Positions 1 to 8,930 of a stretch of 64,000 nt of DNA are shown here, piece after piece; positions within the stretch are counted from its first letter, which is position 1, and each line of letters opens with the position of its first letter. The notes beneath the pieces are model-generated. The model saw only the letters and a list, made by a program, of their open reading frames with translations, made no database searches and was not told the DNA's origin. The DNA lies in contig CAZRRO010000003.1 in NCBI GenBank assembly GCA_964602595.1, positions 372,001 through 436,000 on the forward strand. Reading direction: 5' to 3'. Source of the DNA: CAIWAH01 sp964602595. GTDB lineage: Bacteria > Verrucomicrobiota > Verrucomicrobiia > Limisphaerales > UBA9464. A program made the position numbers and the translations under genes.

Positions 1-1
1 G

Positions 2-2014
2 GCTTTGGCCGCCCTCGCCGAGGCCATGCGGATCCGACCCGACCCGGGCCTGCGGGACGAGGCGTTGGGAGCGCTCCTGTTGCCCGATTTGGAACGCGTC
101 GCGCAGTGGGCGCCGCCCTTGGAGCGGCACGCCCAGTTCGTCCCGGCCCCGACGGGCGACCACGTCGCGACCGAGGTGCGCCGCAACGATGGATTCACCC
201 GCGAACCCGCCCAACTGTGGCGCTGGGGCGGCACCCAACCGTTTGGCCGGGTGGCGCTGGCGGGCGCGGAGATCGTGGGTTCGCTGGTGTTCAGCCAGGA
301 CGGCGCGTGGGTGATGGGCCGGTTCGACGACGCGACGTTGCGGCTCTGGCGGACGGGCGAAACGAATCCGGCCGTGACCGTCGAGCACCGGCCGCTGCCG
401 GGCGGCGGCATCAATGTCGAGGGATTCAATACCGACTATGACTTCAACCCCGCCGGAGATCGTTTCGCCTTGGGTGTGTCCCCGCGGGGATTGTCGGTGC
501 ACCGCACGACGGACGGCGAGGAACTGCTCCGCTGGGAAGGCGGGCAACTGTTCAACCGCGTCGCCTGGTCCCCAGACGGGCGACACCTCGCCGCGGCGCG
601 GACGGCGCGGACGGACGTCCGGGAAGTTTCGCTCCTGCGGGCATCGGATCTCACGCTGGTCCATTCGTGGTCGGTCACCGCGGCGGTGAACGCGATGGCT
701 TGGTCGGCGGATGGGCGGACGCTGGCGGCTACCCTGACCGACAACACGTTGGTCTTCCTCGACGTCGAGACGTTCCGCACGGTGGACCGGTTTGCGCTCA
801 TCATCCGGGATCCCACGGAACTGACGTGGGTGGGCGGCGACCAGTTCGTGGCGGTCAGCGGCGGCTTCGGCCGGGTGGTGCTGGTGAATGCCGCGACGGG
901 TCGGGAAGAAGTCCTGCTCGACGACTGCAGCCCCGCCTCGCTGCGGGCCGCGGCGACCGTGGGCGGAGGCAAGGAGTTCCGGCTCTCGTCGTTGCAGAAC
1001 GTGATGACCCGCTGGCAGGTGCGTTCGCCGGTGGGCTGGCGGCCATTGGCCCCAGGGCGGCCCAATGGCTACAGCGATGCGTTTGGCAACGGGTGCCTCG
1101 ATTTCACGCCCGACGGCCGCCGGGCGTTCAGCGGGCACGGCCGTTTTCTGATCGTGCGGGACATTGCCTCGGGCCGGCAGCTCGGCGAACTGGAATTGCC
1201 TGACCGGAAGGCAATGGATCTCTCTTCTGTCGCCGTGGCGGACGGTGGCCGGACGCTGTTGCATTGTTCCACGGTCGGTGGCTTGGCGGCGGTGCCGGTC
1301 ATTGACACCGCGGAGGGCCGGGTCCGCCTTGGTCCGCCGGTAACGCTCGACCCCGAGCCCGGCTTCGTGATCACCGACCACACTGCGGATGGCCGCCGCG
1401 TGGTGTTGGCCAACAGCGACACCGGCACGCTGAAGTTCCTCGCGGTGAATGGGACCAAGGTGCGGCAGCTCGCCCGCTGGTCCGCCGACGGGCTCTATTC
1501 CGCCGCGGTGAGTCCGGACGGCGAAACCCTGCTGGTGACCAGCGGCGGTGCCGGGGAAAATCCGGCCGCCCAGCGGATGCGGGTTCATCGGGCCGACGGT
1601 TCGACGGTCCGGGAGCTGCCCGGCGACGCCGCCGGGGAAGCCGCCTGGTCGGCCGCCGGCCGCTGGGCGCTGACCTCCAATGGCCGCAGCGGCAGCACGC
1701 TTTGGGACACGCGGGGCTGGCAGGCGGTTGCCCACCTCACCGGCGGCCTGGCCGGGAATGCGACCACCTTCGCGCTGGCGCCGGACGGCAGCTTGGCCGC
1801 GATCGCCAGCCAGACCGGCGTGCATTTGGTCGCCACCGCGGACGGGTCCCGCCTGGCCTCCTTCGAGGTGCCGGGCACTTCCGGGCTGGTCGCCGCCGTG
1901 CGGTTCCTGCCCGGCAGCCAGCGTTTTGGCGTGCTGTGGCGTGACGGGCGGTTGGACCTGTTCGATGTCGCGGCGCTGCGGGCAGGTTTGGCGCCCCTCG
2001 GCTTGGCGTGGTGA
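2..2014 (+). CDS. WD40-repeat protein, C-terminal part (5' end outside window)
   Basis: The reading frame is open from the first bases, so the true start lies upstream. About 670 residues are visible. They form many repeats of beta-propeller type with recurring phrases such as WSPDGRHLA, WSADGRTLA and VSPDGETLLV, which match WD40 blades. The first ~30 residues (EAMRIRPDPGLRDEAL and following) resemble the linker seen between the kinase domain and WD40 propeller in large Verrucomicrobia/Planctomycetes Ser/Thr kinases. The missing N-terminus may therefore be a protein kinase; that is inference. The role would be a protein-interaction scaffold. The next gene, a sigma factor, starts 81 bases downstream. 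Confidence 0.75.
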   Translation, partial: ALAALAEAMRIRPDPGLRDEALGALLLPDLERVAQWAPPLERHAQFVPAPTGDHVATEVRRNDGFTREPAQLWRWGGTQPFGRVALAGAEIVGSLVFSQDGAWVMGRFDDATLRLWRTGETNPAVTVEHRPLPGGGINVEGFNTDYDFNPAGDRFALGVSPRGLSVHRTTDGEELLRWEGGQLFNRVAWSPDGRHLAAARTARTDVREVSLLRASDLTLVHSWSVTAAVNAMAWSADGRTLAATLTDNTLVFLDVETFRTVDRFALIIRDPTELTWVGGDQFVAVSGGFGRVVLVNAATGREEVLLDDCSPASLRAAATVGGGKEFRLSSLQNVMTRWQVRSPVGWRPLAPGRPNGYSDAFGNGCLDFTPDGRRAFSGHGRFLIVRDIASGRQLGELELPDRKAMDLSSVAVADGGRTLLHCSTVGGLAAVPVIDTAEGRVRLGPPVTLDPEPGFVITDHTADGRRVVLANSDTGTLKFLAVNGTKVRQLARWSADGLYSAAVSPDGETLLVTSGGAGENPAAQRMRVHRADGSTVRELPGDAAGEAAWSAAGRWALTSNGRSGSTLWDTRGWQAVAHLTGGLAGNATTFALAPDGSLAAIASQTGVHLVATADGSRLASFEVPGTSGLVAAVRFLPGSQRFGVLWRDGRLDLFDVAALRAGLAPLGLAW

Positions 2015-2095
2015 TGGCCGCCCGTGCCCGGCCCGCTGCGAACCGATTTTCTGTGCGGTCGGTCCAAGCGGCGGGGATTATCCCGTGAAACGCCG

Positions 2096-3943
2096 ATGAA
2101 CGACGACGCCAGCCTGCTCCGCGAGTTTGCCCAGACTGGCGCGGAGTCCGCCTTCGCCGAACTGGTGCGTCGGCACCTCGACCTGGTGCATTCCGCCGCC
2201 CTCCGACAGGTGGCCGGCGACGTGCACCGGGCCGAGGATGTCACGCAGGCGGTGTTCGTCGAACTGGCCCGGCAAGCCCGACGGCTCGCGGAACACCGGT
2301 CCCTCGCCGGCTGGCTTTACACGACCGCGCGGCACGTCGCCGCCCGGAACCAGCGGACCGAACAACGCCGGCTTGCCCGAGAACAAACCGCCCATGCCAT
2401 GAATGATGTCCCGGGTTCCCCGCCGCCGGATTGGGCCGAGCTCCGTCCGCTGCTGGATGAAGCCATGCACCAACTGTCCGCGCCGGACCGTGAGGCGGTG
2501 GTGCTGCGCGTGTTCCAAAACCAGCCGCTCGCCGTCGTGGGCGGCGCTCTGGGCGTCAGCGAAAATGCCGCCCGCATGCGCGTGGACCGCGCCCTCGAAC
2601 GGCTGCGGCACGAGCTGGCCCGCCGCGGGGTGGTTTCGACCGCGGCGGCTTTGGCGTCGGTGCTGGGCGCCCACGCGGTGACGCCGGCGCCAGCCGCCCT
2701 AGCCGCCGCCGTGAGCGCCGCGGCATGGACGGTTCCGGCCGCCTCGTTGGGCACATGGGCCACGTTTGGAGAGATCGCCGCCGCTTTCATGACCACCAAG
2801 AAATGGCTCGTGCTCGGCACGCTGCTGCTGACCGGGGCCGCCGTCGGTCCCCGGCTATTGCCGCCGCCCGCGGCGCTTCCACCGGCCTTTGAAGCGCAGT
2901 TCAACGAGCCGGAACCCGCGCCCGCACCACCGCCCGGCGTCAACCTCGCGGCCAGCTTCCGTTGGGATGCGATTGAGGCTGCCGACTACCGGCAGTTCAT
3001 CGCCAACCTCCGGGCGAGTGGTGCCCCCGAGCGGCTCATCCGCGACACGGTGGCACTGGAACTCCTGCGAACCTTCGCGCCGCGGTATCGTGAGGCGATG
3101 GACCCGGTCGCGCCGCGCGCCTACTGGCAGAAGACGGCGTATCGCCCGCCTTCAGCCGAACAGCAGCAACGTCTGGCCGACTTGGGCGCCGAAATGGCGG
3201 CGATCCTGCACGGCCTGTTTGGTCCGGACATCAGCGCCGACGAAGCATTCAACTTGCTTCACGCCCAGCCGGACTGGCAGCGCGTGGAACTGGCCTGGCT
3301 GTCGCCGGAGACCGCGTCCAAGGCACTGGCCCTCTTGGAACCGATCCTCCGGCAAGAGCGGGCCGAGCAACAGCCGGAGGAAATCGGCGAGGCTCAGGAA
3401 CGTCGCGTGAGTCGCCGCCTCCAAGCGCTCGAAGCTGTCCTCACGCCGGCGCAGATGCGGGAGTATCGCCACCGCAACTCAGACGCGGACCGGAATCTGA
3501 AGGCGCAACTGCGTCATTGGGACGCCACCGAACAGGAGTTCCTGCGCCTCGCGGAAATGAAGGACCATTTCATCTACCGTCCGCCTTCACGGATGGAGGA
3601 TCTCCGGGAACGCGAGGCCAAGGCGCAGAAGCTGTTTGGCGCCGAACGCGCCGCCAGTTTCCTGCGCGCGACTGACATGAGCTACGGCTACGCGGTGGCC
3701 TACGCCCGCCAGGCCGGTCTGCCGCCCGACGTGGCCGACCAAGTCTGGCAAATCAAACAGGTCACCCTCGCCGAAGACGAGCGGCTGCGGCTGAAAAGTC
3801 AGTTGCCGGCGGAATCGCTTCAGCAGGCTCGCACCGCCTTGGTCCGACGAACCGAGGAGGCGATGTCCGCCGTGCTGGGACCGAACGGCCTGCGTTACCT
3901 GCAACAGGACTGGCCCTGGTGGCAGGCCCTGGAAAAACCCTGA
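2096..3943 (+). CDS. ECF-type sigma-70 factor fused to a membrane-linked C-terminal domain
   Basis: 615 residues. Residues ~19-85 are sigma region 2 (LVRRHLDLVHSAALR, then RAEDVTQAVFVELAR) and ~123-173 are region 4 with a helix-turn-helix (ALGVSENAARMRVDRALERL). An Ala-rich linker leads to one predicted membrane helix at ~237-255 (WLVLGTLLLTGAAV). About 350 charged, mostly helical residues follow. Classical ECF factors have ~170-200 residues, so the extension is unusual in general but typical of Verrucomicrobia. ATG at 2096 was chosen because homology starts there; an in-frame GTG at 2024 would add 24 unlikely residues. The extension may tether the factor to the membrane or act as its own anti-sigma/sensor module (inference). 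The next gene resembles this extension. Confidence 0.85.
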   Translation: MNDDASLLREFAQTGAESAFAELVRRHLDLVHSAALRQVAGDVHRAEDVTQAVFVELARQARRLAEHRSLAGWLYTTARHVAARNQRTEQRRLAREQTAHAMNDVPGSPPPDWAELRPLLDEAMHQLSAPDREAVVLRVFQNQPLAVVGGALGVSENAARMRVDRALERLRHELARRGVVSTAAALASVLGAHAVTPAPAALAAAVSAAAWTVPAASLGTWATFGEIAAAFMTTKKWLVLGTLLLTGAAVGPRLLPPPAALPPAFEAQFNEPEPAPAPPPGVNLAASFRWDAIEAADYRQFIANLRASGAPERLIRDTVALELLRTFAPRYREAMDPVAPRAYWQKTAYRPPSAEQQQRLADLGAEMAAILHGLFGPDISADEAFNLLHAQPDWQRVELAWLSPETASKALALLEPILRQERAEQQPEEIGEAQERRVSRRLQALEAVLTPAQMREYRHRNSDADRNLKAQLRHWDATEQEFLRLAEMKDHFIYRPPSRMEDLREREAKAQKLFGAERAASFLRATDMSYGYAVAYARQAGLPPDVADQVWQIKQVTLAEDERLRLKSQLPAESLQQARTALVRRTEEAMSAVLGPNGLRYLQQDWPWWQALEKP

Positions 3944-3956
3944 ACGCCGCCTGCCC

Positions 3957-5261
3957 ATGAAAACACTGCTCGCCCTGCTGTTGCTGGCCTCGGTCGCGTC
4001 CGGGGTGGCCTACCTTTCGTGGCCGCGCCCGCCCGCTTCGCCGGTGACCCGCGTGCCGGTGCCGGCCCGGGCGCTGGTCGAACCGTCGTCACCGTCGCGG
4101 CCCGAGTGGTTCCGGGAGCTGCCGCCGCGCGAGAAATTTGCCACGCCATGGGCCGCGTTGGCCGCCGGCGACCATGCCGGCTTTGTCGCACTGCTGCGGG
4201 AGGCGGGTTGTCCCGAGGCGACGGTGCGGGCATTCGCAATCGCCGCCGTCGGTCGCACTCATCAGTTGCGGGTGGAGGAGCCGATCCGCGAGGGCATCCG
4301 CCAGTCGAAATACTGGCAGCTCGGCAGTTGGGAAGCCGCCGACACCGGCGAACCACTTTACCAGCGGATCAACCGTGCCCGCATGGCGCTGGACCGGGAG
4401 CTAACCCAGCTACTGGGCGTTTCGGCCGCGGAACTCCGCCGCGCCTACCGGACCTGGGGCGACGATGAACCAACCTTGGTTCCCGAAGCCCAGCAGACCG
4501 CCTTCGCCGAACTGTCGGCGCGCCACGCAGCGGAGCAGAGCGCGAATGAGGCGGCGTTGGTTCGCGGCGCCTACGGGCAGTTGCTGCACCCCGAGGCTCG
4601 CTCGAAACTGCGCGAGCTGCGGGAACGCCAGCGCCGTGAACTTGCCGAACTGCTGGGGCCGGAGCTTGCGGAACAGCTCGAACTGCGTTCCTCGCCTGAG
4701 GCTCATTACGTCCGGAATGCCCTGCCCGCCGCCAAGGACGAGGAGGAATTCCGCCGCTTGGTGGCCGCGGCCCGCGCAGTGGGCGTGGACCAGGGAGACG
4801 TCCAGGCCGACCAGTTGCGGCAGCATGTGCCGGCTGCGGCCCTCGGGTCGTTCCCGTCTACCCGAGACGAGGTGATGGCGCGGTTTCGCGCCACGGCCGA
4901 TCCGGAGCGCCTGGCCGAAATCGAACGCGAGCAGGCCGAAACGCAGCGCCTCGAAGAGGAACAGCGTCAGGCCCGACGCGAGGAAGCGAACTTGAACGAA
5001 CTTGCTGGCATCGCCCGGGCGGGCGGGGTGGAACTGAGCGACGTGGAGGTCCGCGATCTGGCCGCGGCCATCAAACGACGCGGCGCCGAATTGGACCGGG
5101 AGTGGGGCCCTTCCCCAAAGAACCCCATCCCGGGCGAGACCGCGGCCCTCATGGAAAAACTGCGCGTCGAACTGGAACGCGTCGCCGTCGCAACCGTCGG
5201 GGAAAAGGGCCGGGCCATCGTCGCCGAAATGGTGCGCCAGCAGCAGCCCCGCCAGCCCTGA
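3957..5261 (+). CDS. Membrane-anchored helical protein related to the sigma factor's C-terminal domain
   Basis: 434 residues starting with a signal-anchor (MKTLLALLLLASVASGVAYL). The rest is charged and predicted helical, with a Glu/Arg-rich stretch around 320-345 that may be coiled coil. Its early part (a segment of the form WAALAAGDHAGFVALLREAG, then a YWQ motif) follows the same order as the sigma factor's extension (YRQFIANLRASGAPERLIRD, then YWQ). The two look homologous. It starts only 13 bases after the sigma gene, so it is probably co-transcribed with it. Function is unknown; a partner or paralogue of the sigma factor's extracytoplasmic domain is plausible. Confidence 0.7.
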   Translation: MKTLLALLLLASVASGVAYLSWPRPPASPVTRVPVPARALVEPSSPSRPEWFRELPPREKFATPWAALAAGDHAGFVALLREAGCPEATVRAFAIAAVGRTHQLRVEEPIREGIRQSKYWQLGSWEAADTGEPLYQRINRARMALDRELTQLLGVSAAELRRAYRTWGDDEPTLVPEAQQTAFAELSARHAAEQSANEAALVRGAYGQLLHPEARSKLRELRERQRRELAELLGPELAEQLELRSSPEAHYVRNALPAAKDEEEFRRLVAAARAVGVDQGDVQADQLRQHVPAAALGSFPSTRDEVMARFRATADPERLAEIEREQAETQRLEEEQRQARREEANLNELAGIARAGGVELSDVEVRDLAAAIKRRGAELDREWGPSPKNPIPGETAALMEKLRVELERVAVATVGEKGRAIVAEMVRQQQPRQP

Positions 5262-5399
5262 GCCCAGGCCCGCGGCTTAAGCGCCTTCGCGGAGCTGCCG
5301 ATACCGGAGCAGGCCAGCATCATGGGGCGTGACCGCCCCCAATATCCGGCCGCCTGCCCGAATTGCCGGTCAGGTGCCGGCGGGTGCGACCGTCGGAAT

Positions 5400-6392
5400 A
5401 TGGGAACCGGAAACCCGCGCATCCGTTTGGTGGCCAGCGTCGGCGGCCTGGCCTTGGTGGGGCTGTTGCCCGTCCTCCGCCAGGCCTTCGTCCGGCCCTT
5501 CGCGCCGGCCACGCTGGGATCGGCCGCGGTCTGGCTGATCGCCGTCGGGTTCGCGTGGCGCACGGTTCGCGCCTTCGCCGAGGACCTGGACCGGATTGCG
5601 CGACGGCTCGACGGCGATGCAGAGCAATTGGCCGGGGCGGCTGGCCAGTTGGCCGCGGCGAACAAGAGCTCGGCCGAAGGGACGGGCAAGCAGGCCGCGT
5701 CCATCGAGGAAGCCAGCTCGTCGCTGGAGGAAATCTCCAGCATGACCCAGCGCAACGTGGAGCACGCCCGCCAGGCGAACGAACTCGCCGAGGAGGCCCG
5801 GGCCGCGGCCGACCGCGGGGTGAACGACCTCCAGGCCATCGGCGCGGCGGTCGAGGCGCTGAACGAGAGCAGCGGGCAGATCGCGAACATCCTCAAGGCC
5901 ATCGACGGCATCGCCTTCCAGACCAACCTGCTCGCCCTCAACGCGGCGGTGGAGGCCGCCCGGGCCGGCAGTGCCGGGGCGGGCTTTGCCATCGTGGCCG
6001 ATGAGGTGCAGAAGCTGGCGAGCCGCTCCGCGGACGCCGCGCGGGAAACGGCGGTAAAGATTGAGGACGTGGTCAGCTGGATCAGCCAATGCGAAATCCT
6101 GAAACTGGAGGTGGCGTCCAGCCTGGATCACATCGCCACCAAGTCGCGGCAGGTCGTCGAGTTGGCCGCGCAGGTCGCTGAAGCGTCCCGTCAGCAGGCG
6201 GAGGGCATCAAGCTGGTAAACTCGTCGGTGGTGCAGGTCAGCCAGGTGACTCAGGCGAACGCGGCCGGCACCGAGGAATCAGCGGCGGCCGCGGCGGAAC
6301 TCGAAACGCATTCCCGCTCGCTCCGCGAGTCGCTGGCAGAGCTTCGCGCCCTGGCCGCGCGGCCCGCTCCCTTGGCGTTGCCGGGGAATTGA
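5400..6392 (+). CDS. Methyl-accepting chemotaxis-type signalling protein without a periplasmic sensor
   Basis: 330 residues. Two membrane helices (~11-26 and ~38-57) are separated by only about a dozen residues, so there is no periplasmic ligand-binding domain. A long coiled coil follows, with the conserved MCP hairpin tip at ~170-206 (IAFQTNLLALNAAVEAARAG, then GFAIVADEVQKLA), the site that binds CheA/CheW. ATG at 5400 was preferred over ATG at 5322 because the upstream 26 residues are Cys/Pro/Arg rich and unlike a membrane-protein start. No che genes are nearby. The convergent neighbour is hemerythrin-like. An input from membrane state or from a cytoplasmic partner is inferred. Confidence 0.85.
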   Translation: MGTGNPRIRLVASVGGLALVGLLPVLRQAFVRPFAPATLGSAAVWLIAVGFAWRTVRAFAEDLDRIARRLDGDAEQLAGAAGQLAAANKSSAEGTGKQAASIEEASSSLEEISSMTQRNVEHARQANELAEEARAAADRGVNDLQAIGAAVEALNESSGQIANILKAIDGIAFQTNLLALNAAVEAARAGSAGAGFAIVADEVQKLASRSADAARETAVKIEDVVSWISQCEILKLEVASSLDHIATKSRQVVELAAQVAEASRQQAEGIKLVNSSVVQVSQVTQANAAGTEESAAAAAELETHSRSLRESLAELRALAARPAPLALPGN

Positions 6393-6461
6393 GGAAGGCG
6401 CCAAACCGGCGTTGGAATTGGATTTCCCTCGGTTAGCGGGCCGGTCCGGAGGCGCCCGCCG

Positions 6462-6498
6462 GAAAACAAACGAAGCGCAGAGAGGCTCTGCGCTTCGT
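6462..6498 (-). terminator. Rho-independent terminator of the hemerythrin gene
   Basis: A perfect 13-bp stem (6470-6482 with 6486-6498) with a 3-base loop is followed on the minus strand by a T-rich stretch (TTTGTTTTCC). It lies 22 bases beyond the hemerythrin stop codon and also sits in the convergent gap after the MCP gene. Confidence 0.75.
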
Positions 6499-6519
6499 CG
6501 GGTTCGAGTTGGGTTGCGT

Positions 6520-6918
6520 TCAGGGCTTGGAGCAGGCCTTCAACTGGATGTCCACGGTCAGGATGTGATGCTTGATCCATTCGGCGGCAGCGGTCTGCAG
6601 GCTCTTGAGGAGTTCCGGCTTGGGCCCCTCGACGAGATAGCGTTCCTTGAATTTGCCGAAGACGCCGAGAAATGCGGCGTGGGCTTCCTTGTTCTTGGCG
6701 TGGGCCGGGCAGCGGGCGCGTTCCATGCATTGTTCCTCGAACTTGAAATGGGTGTTCACGTAGGACCCCAGGAAGCTGAGCAACTCGTCGCACTTGGCCT
6801 TCGGGGGTGGCGGCCCGATGAGCAGTTGTTCCAGCAAGTTGATCTTGTCGATCAGCATCCGGTGTTGCGTGTCGACCAAGGGGGATCCGGTCGCGAACTG
6901 TTCACTCCATACGAGCAT
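6520..6918 (-). CDS. Bacteriohemerythrin-like protein with one iron ligand changed
   Basis: 132 residues, the full length of single-domain bacteriohemerythrins. These bind O2 at a di-iron site held by five His, one Glu and one Asp. Ligand-like residues present are H19, H57, E61, H80, H118 and D123, with the family's spacing. The position expected for the fourth His, four residues before H80, is Asn76; a nearby His73 might compensate. The codon reads AAC in the sequence. The protein could act in O2 sensing, storage or delivery. It is transcribed towards the MCP gene and has its own terminator. Confidence 0.85.
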   Translation of the reverse strand: MLVWSEQFATGSPLVDTQHRMLIDKINLLEQLLIGPPPPKAKCDELLSFLGSYVNTHFKFEEQCMERARCPAHAKNKEAHAAFLGVFGKFKERYLVEGPKPELLKSLQTAAAEWIKHHILTVDIQLKACSKP

Positions 6919-7053
6919 AAGCCTGTCCTGATTGATGATGATTGCGGCGGTGACCCGGCCGCCGGCGAGGGCACCGGCGGTCGATCCGGAACCCCGCGGG
7001 GGCGCGGGATGCCCGATTCACCACCCAAGGTATCGGCAGCCCGGGAGGCCGGG

Positions 7054-7458
7054 TTAAACGTCCCGCTTGAGGGGATGCCGGATGCCCGCCCACGCCAGCA
7101 ACGCGAGGCCGACGGGCGTGCCCGTCACGGAGAACGGGATCGCGGCGATGACCCCGAGGAACAGGGCCTTGGCCAGCGCGCGCCCAAGCGGGTCTTGGTT
7201 CCGCTTCCGCTGGATCACGAAGGTGCCGGCAAACACGCACAGGAAACACAGCGGCACGGTGATCGGCAGGTCGATGATCACGAACTCGGCGAGGTTCCAG
7301 AGGTTGTCCACGACCAGCAATAGGATCGCCGACCACGGATGGAACGTCGGGCGACCGGTCCCGGGAATGCCGCCGGATGGCGGCAACGGCCGGGACGGCA
7401 GTTCCGGCGGGACCACCTCCAGGGGAAGCGCCGGGGGCTGCTCGCGCGGGTCGTTCAT
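7054..7458 (-). CDS. Small membrane protein of unknown function
   Basis: 134 residues. A Pro-rich N-terminus (~40 residues) is followed by two strongly hydrophobic segments (~44-82, probably two helices, and ~97-127) around a short basic loop (QRKRNQDP). ATG at 7458 was chosen because the frame upstream runs into the end of the neighbouring oxidoreductase gene and lacks membrane-protein character. It lies 44 bases after that gene on the same strand and may be the last gene of its operon. I do not recognise the family. Confidence 0.6.
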   Translation of the reverse strand: MNDPREQPPALPLEVVPPELPSRPLPPSGGIPGTGRPTFHPWSAILLLVVDNLWNLAEFVIIDLPITVPLCFLCVFAGTFVIQRKRNQDPLGRALAKALFLGVIAAIPFSVTGTPVGLALLAWAGIRHPLKRDV

Positions 7459-7502
7459 GGGCGGGAGGTTGGCCGTGGGCGGCGGGAGGGCAAATGCGGA
7501 CT

Positions 7503-8924
7503 TCAGCCGCGCAGCGCCTTCAGCTTCGCCGCATCCGGATGCTGGCGATAGAAGTCGTCGAGCGGAAAGCAGCCGCTGACGAGTCCATTGCGTGGGCCGG
7601 TCGTGCATTCGCTGAAGGTGCGGCAAACCTTGCGCCGTTGCAGCGCACGGCCCGCGAGCACGTCGTGCGGCAGATCGGGATAACTTAGCACCATCCGTCC
7701 GAGGCCGATGAAGTCCACCATGCCTTCCGTCAGCAATGCGGCGCCGACGTGCGGGAGCCATTCCTGCAGGTAGCTGCAGGCACTGCCGACCATGAGCAGT
7801 TCGGGAAATTCGCGCTTTGCCTTGGCGATGGCCGCCACCTGCCGCGCGACGCCGACGAGCGGATCTTCCGGCGGCAGATAACCGTCGCTCGGCGGCACGG
7901 CGGCGGGACGTTGCAGGTGCGGATTGTAATAGGGCGACGCCGCGGTCAGGCAGATGAGCCGGATGCCGAGGTCACGCAACTCGCGTAGCAGGGCGAAGGG
8001 TTCATCCCACGCGATTCGGGTCGGGTCCGCCGGATCGCCGCCGAAGGCATATGGATACGGACCGCTCCACGGCATGGGCACGCCGACGCCGTCGGGGCCC
8101 TTCTGAAACGGCAACTGGTCGAAGAGGCTGAGGCGAACCCCGACTTCCAAGCCGGGCGCGTCGCGGTGGATGCCGGCCACGATGTCGCGGAGGAAACGCG
8201 TGCGGTTCTCCAACGACCCGCCGTAACGGCCGGGCCGATCCACGGCACTCAGGAACTCGTGGCCGAGGTAACCATGGCAGTGTTTCACGTCCACGAAGTC
8301 GAAGCCCGCGCGCTGTGCCCGGACCGCGGCGGCCACGAAATCCGCGATCAGGTCATCCACCTCGGCGTCGGTGAGCACCGCGGCATCGCTCGTCACGGTG
8401 GAGCGTGGGTCGAGCAGCGGATGCCGGTAGGCGACGCGGGGTTCGAGCCGCTTTTTGTCGTTGGGCCGGGCCCAGCGTCCGCTGTGCGTGAGCTGCACCC
8501 CCACGAGCAGGTCGTCAGTGCGGCCGTGCTTGGCGTGCTCGGCGACCAGCAATTCACGCAGGCCGGCCAGCTCCTCCTCGTTCTCCGGGCTCAGCACGAG
8601 TTGGTTCGGATTCGCGCGGCCATCGTGACGCACGGCGACGGCTTCGCCGCCCCAGATGAGCTTCGCGCCGCTCTGGCCGAAACGTTGCCAACGGCGGCGG
8701 ACCAGATCGGTCGGTTTGCCGTCCGGCGTCGCATCCCAGCCCTCCATGGGCAGGATGGCGAAACGGTTCCCGATGGTCTTATGTTGACCGTCAGCGGGAC
8801 GAGCCGGGGCGGCGAAAGCCTCCGGGTTGGCAACGTCGGCAACCGGGAGATCGACGCCGAGTTCGGCCACGCGTCCGCGGAACTCGGCGGCGGTCTTGAG
8901 CGAGGCGAGCTTGGGAAACTGCAT
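7503..8924 (-). CDS. Old Yellow Enzyme-like NADH:flavin oxidoreductase
   Basis: 473 residues forming an FMN-binding TIM barrel of the NADH:flavin oxidoreductase/NADH oxidase family. Visible hallmarks are GVQLTHSGRWARP, the segment VDVKHCHGYLGHEFLS, and DRPGRYGGSLENRTRFL, the family signature that lines the FMN and substrate site. The late segment DFIGLGRMVLSYPDLP matches the phosphate-binding strand. It is longer than classic OYEs (~360) because of an N-terminal extension and an insert rich in Pro and Tyr. The substrate (enone or related carbonyl) is unknown. The start lies 6 bases after the methyltransferase stop, so the two are very likely co-transcribed. Confidence 0.88.
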   Translation of the reverse strand: MQFPKLASLKTAAEFRGRVAELGVDLPVADVANPEAFAAPARPADGQHKTIGNRFAILPMEGWDATPDGKPTDLVRRRWQRFGQSGAKLIWGGEAVAVRHDGRANPNQLVLSPENEEELAGLRELLVAEHAKHGRTDDLLVGVQLTHSGRWARPNDKKRLEPRVAYRHPLLDPRSTVTSDAAVLTDAEVDDLIADFVAAAVRAQRAGFDFVDVKHCHGYLGHEFLSAVDRPGRYGGSLENRTRFLRDIVAGIHRDAPGLEVGVRLSLFDQLPFQKGPDGVGVPMPWSGPYPYAFGGDPADPTRIAWDEPFALLRELRDLGIRLICLTAASPYYNPHLQRPAAVPPSDGYLPPEDPLVGVARQVAAIAKAKREFPELLMVGSACSYLQEWLPHVGAALLTEGMVDFIGLGRMVLSYPDLPHDVLAGRALQRRKVCRTFSECTTGPRNGLVSGCFPLDDFYRQHPDAAKLKALRG

Positions 8925-8930
8925 GGGAAA

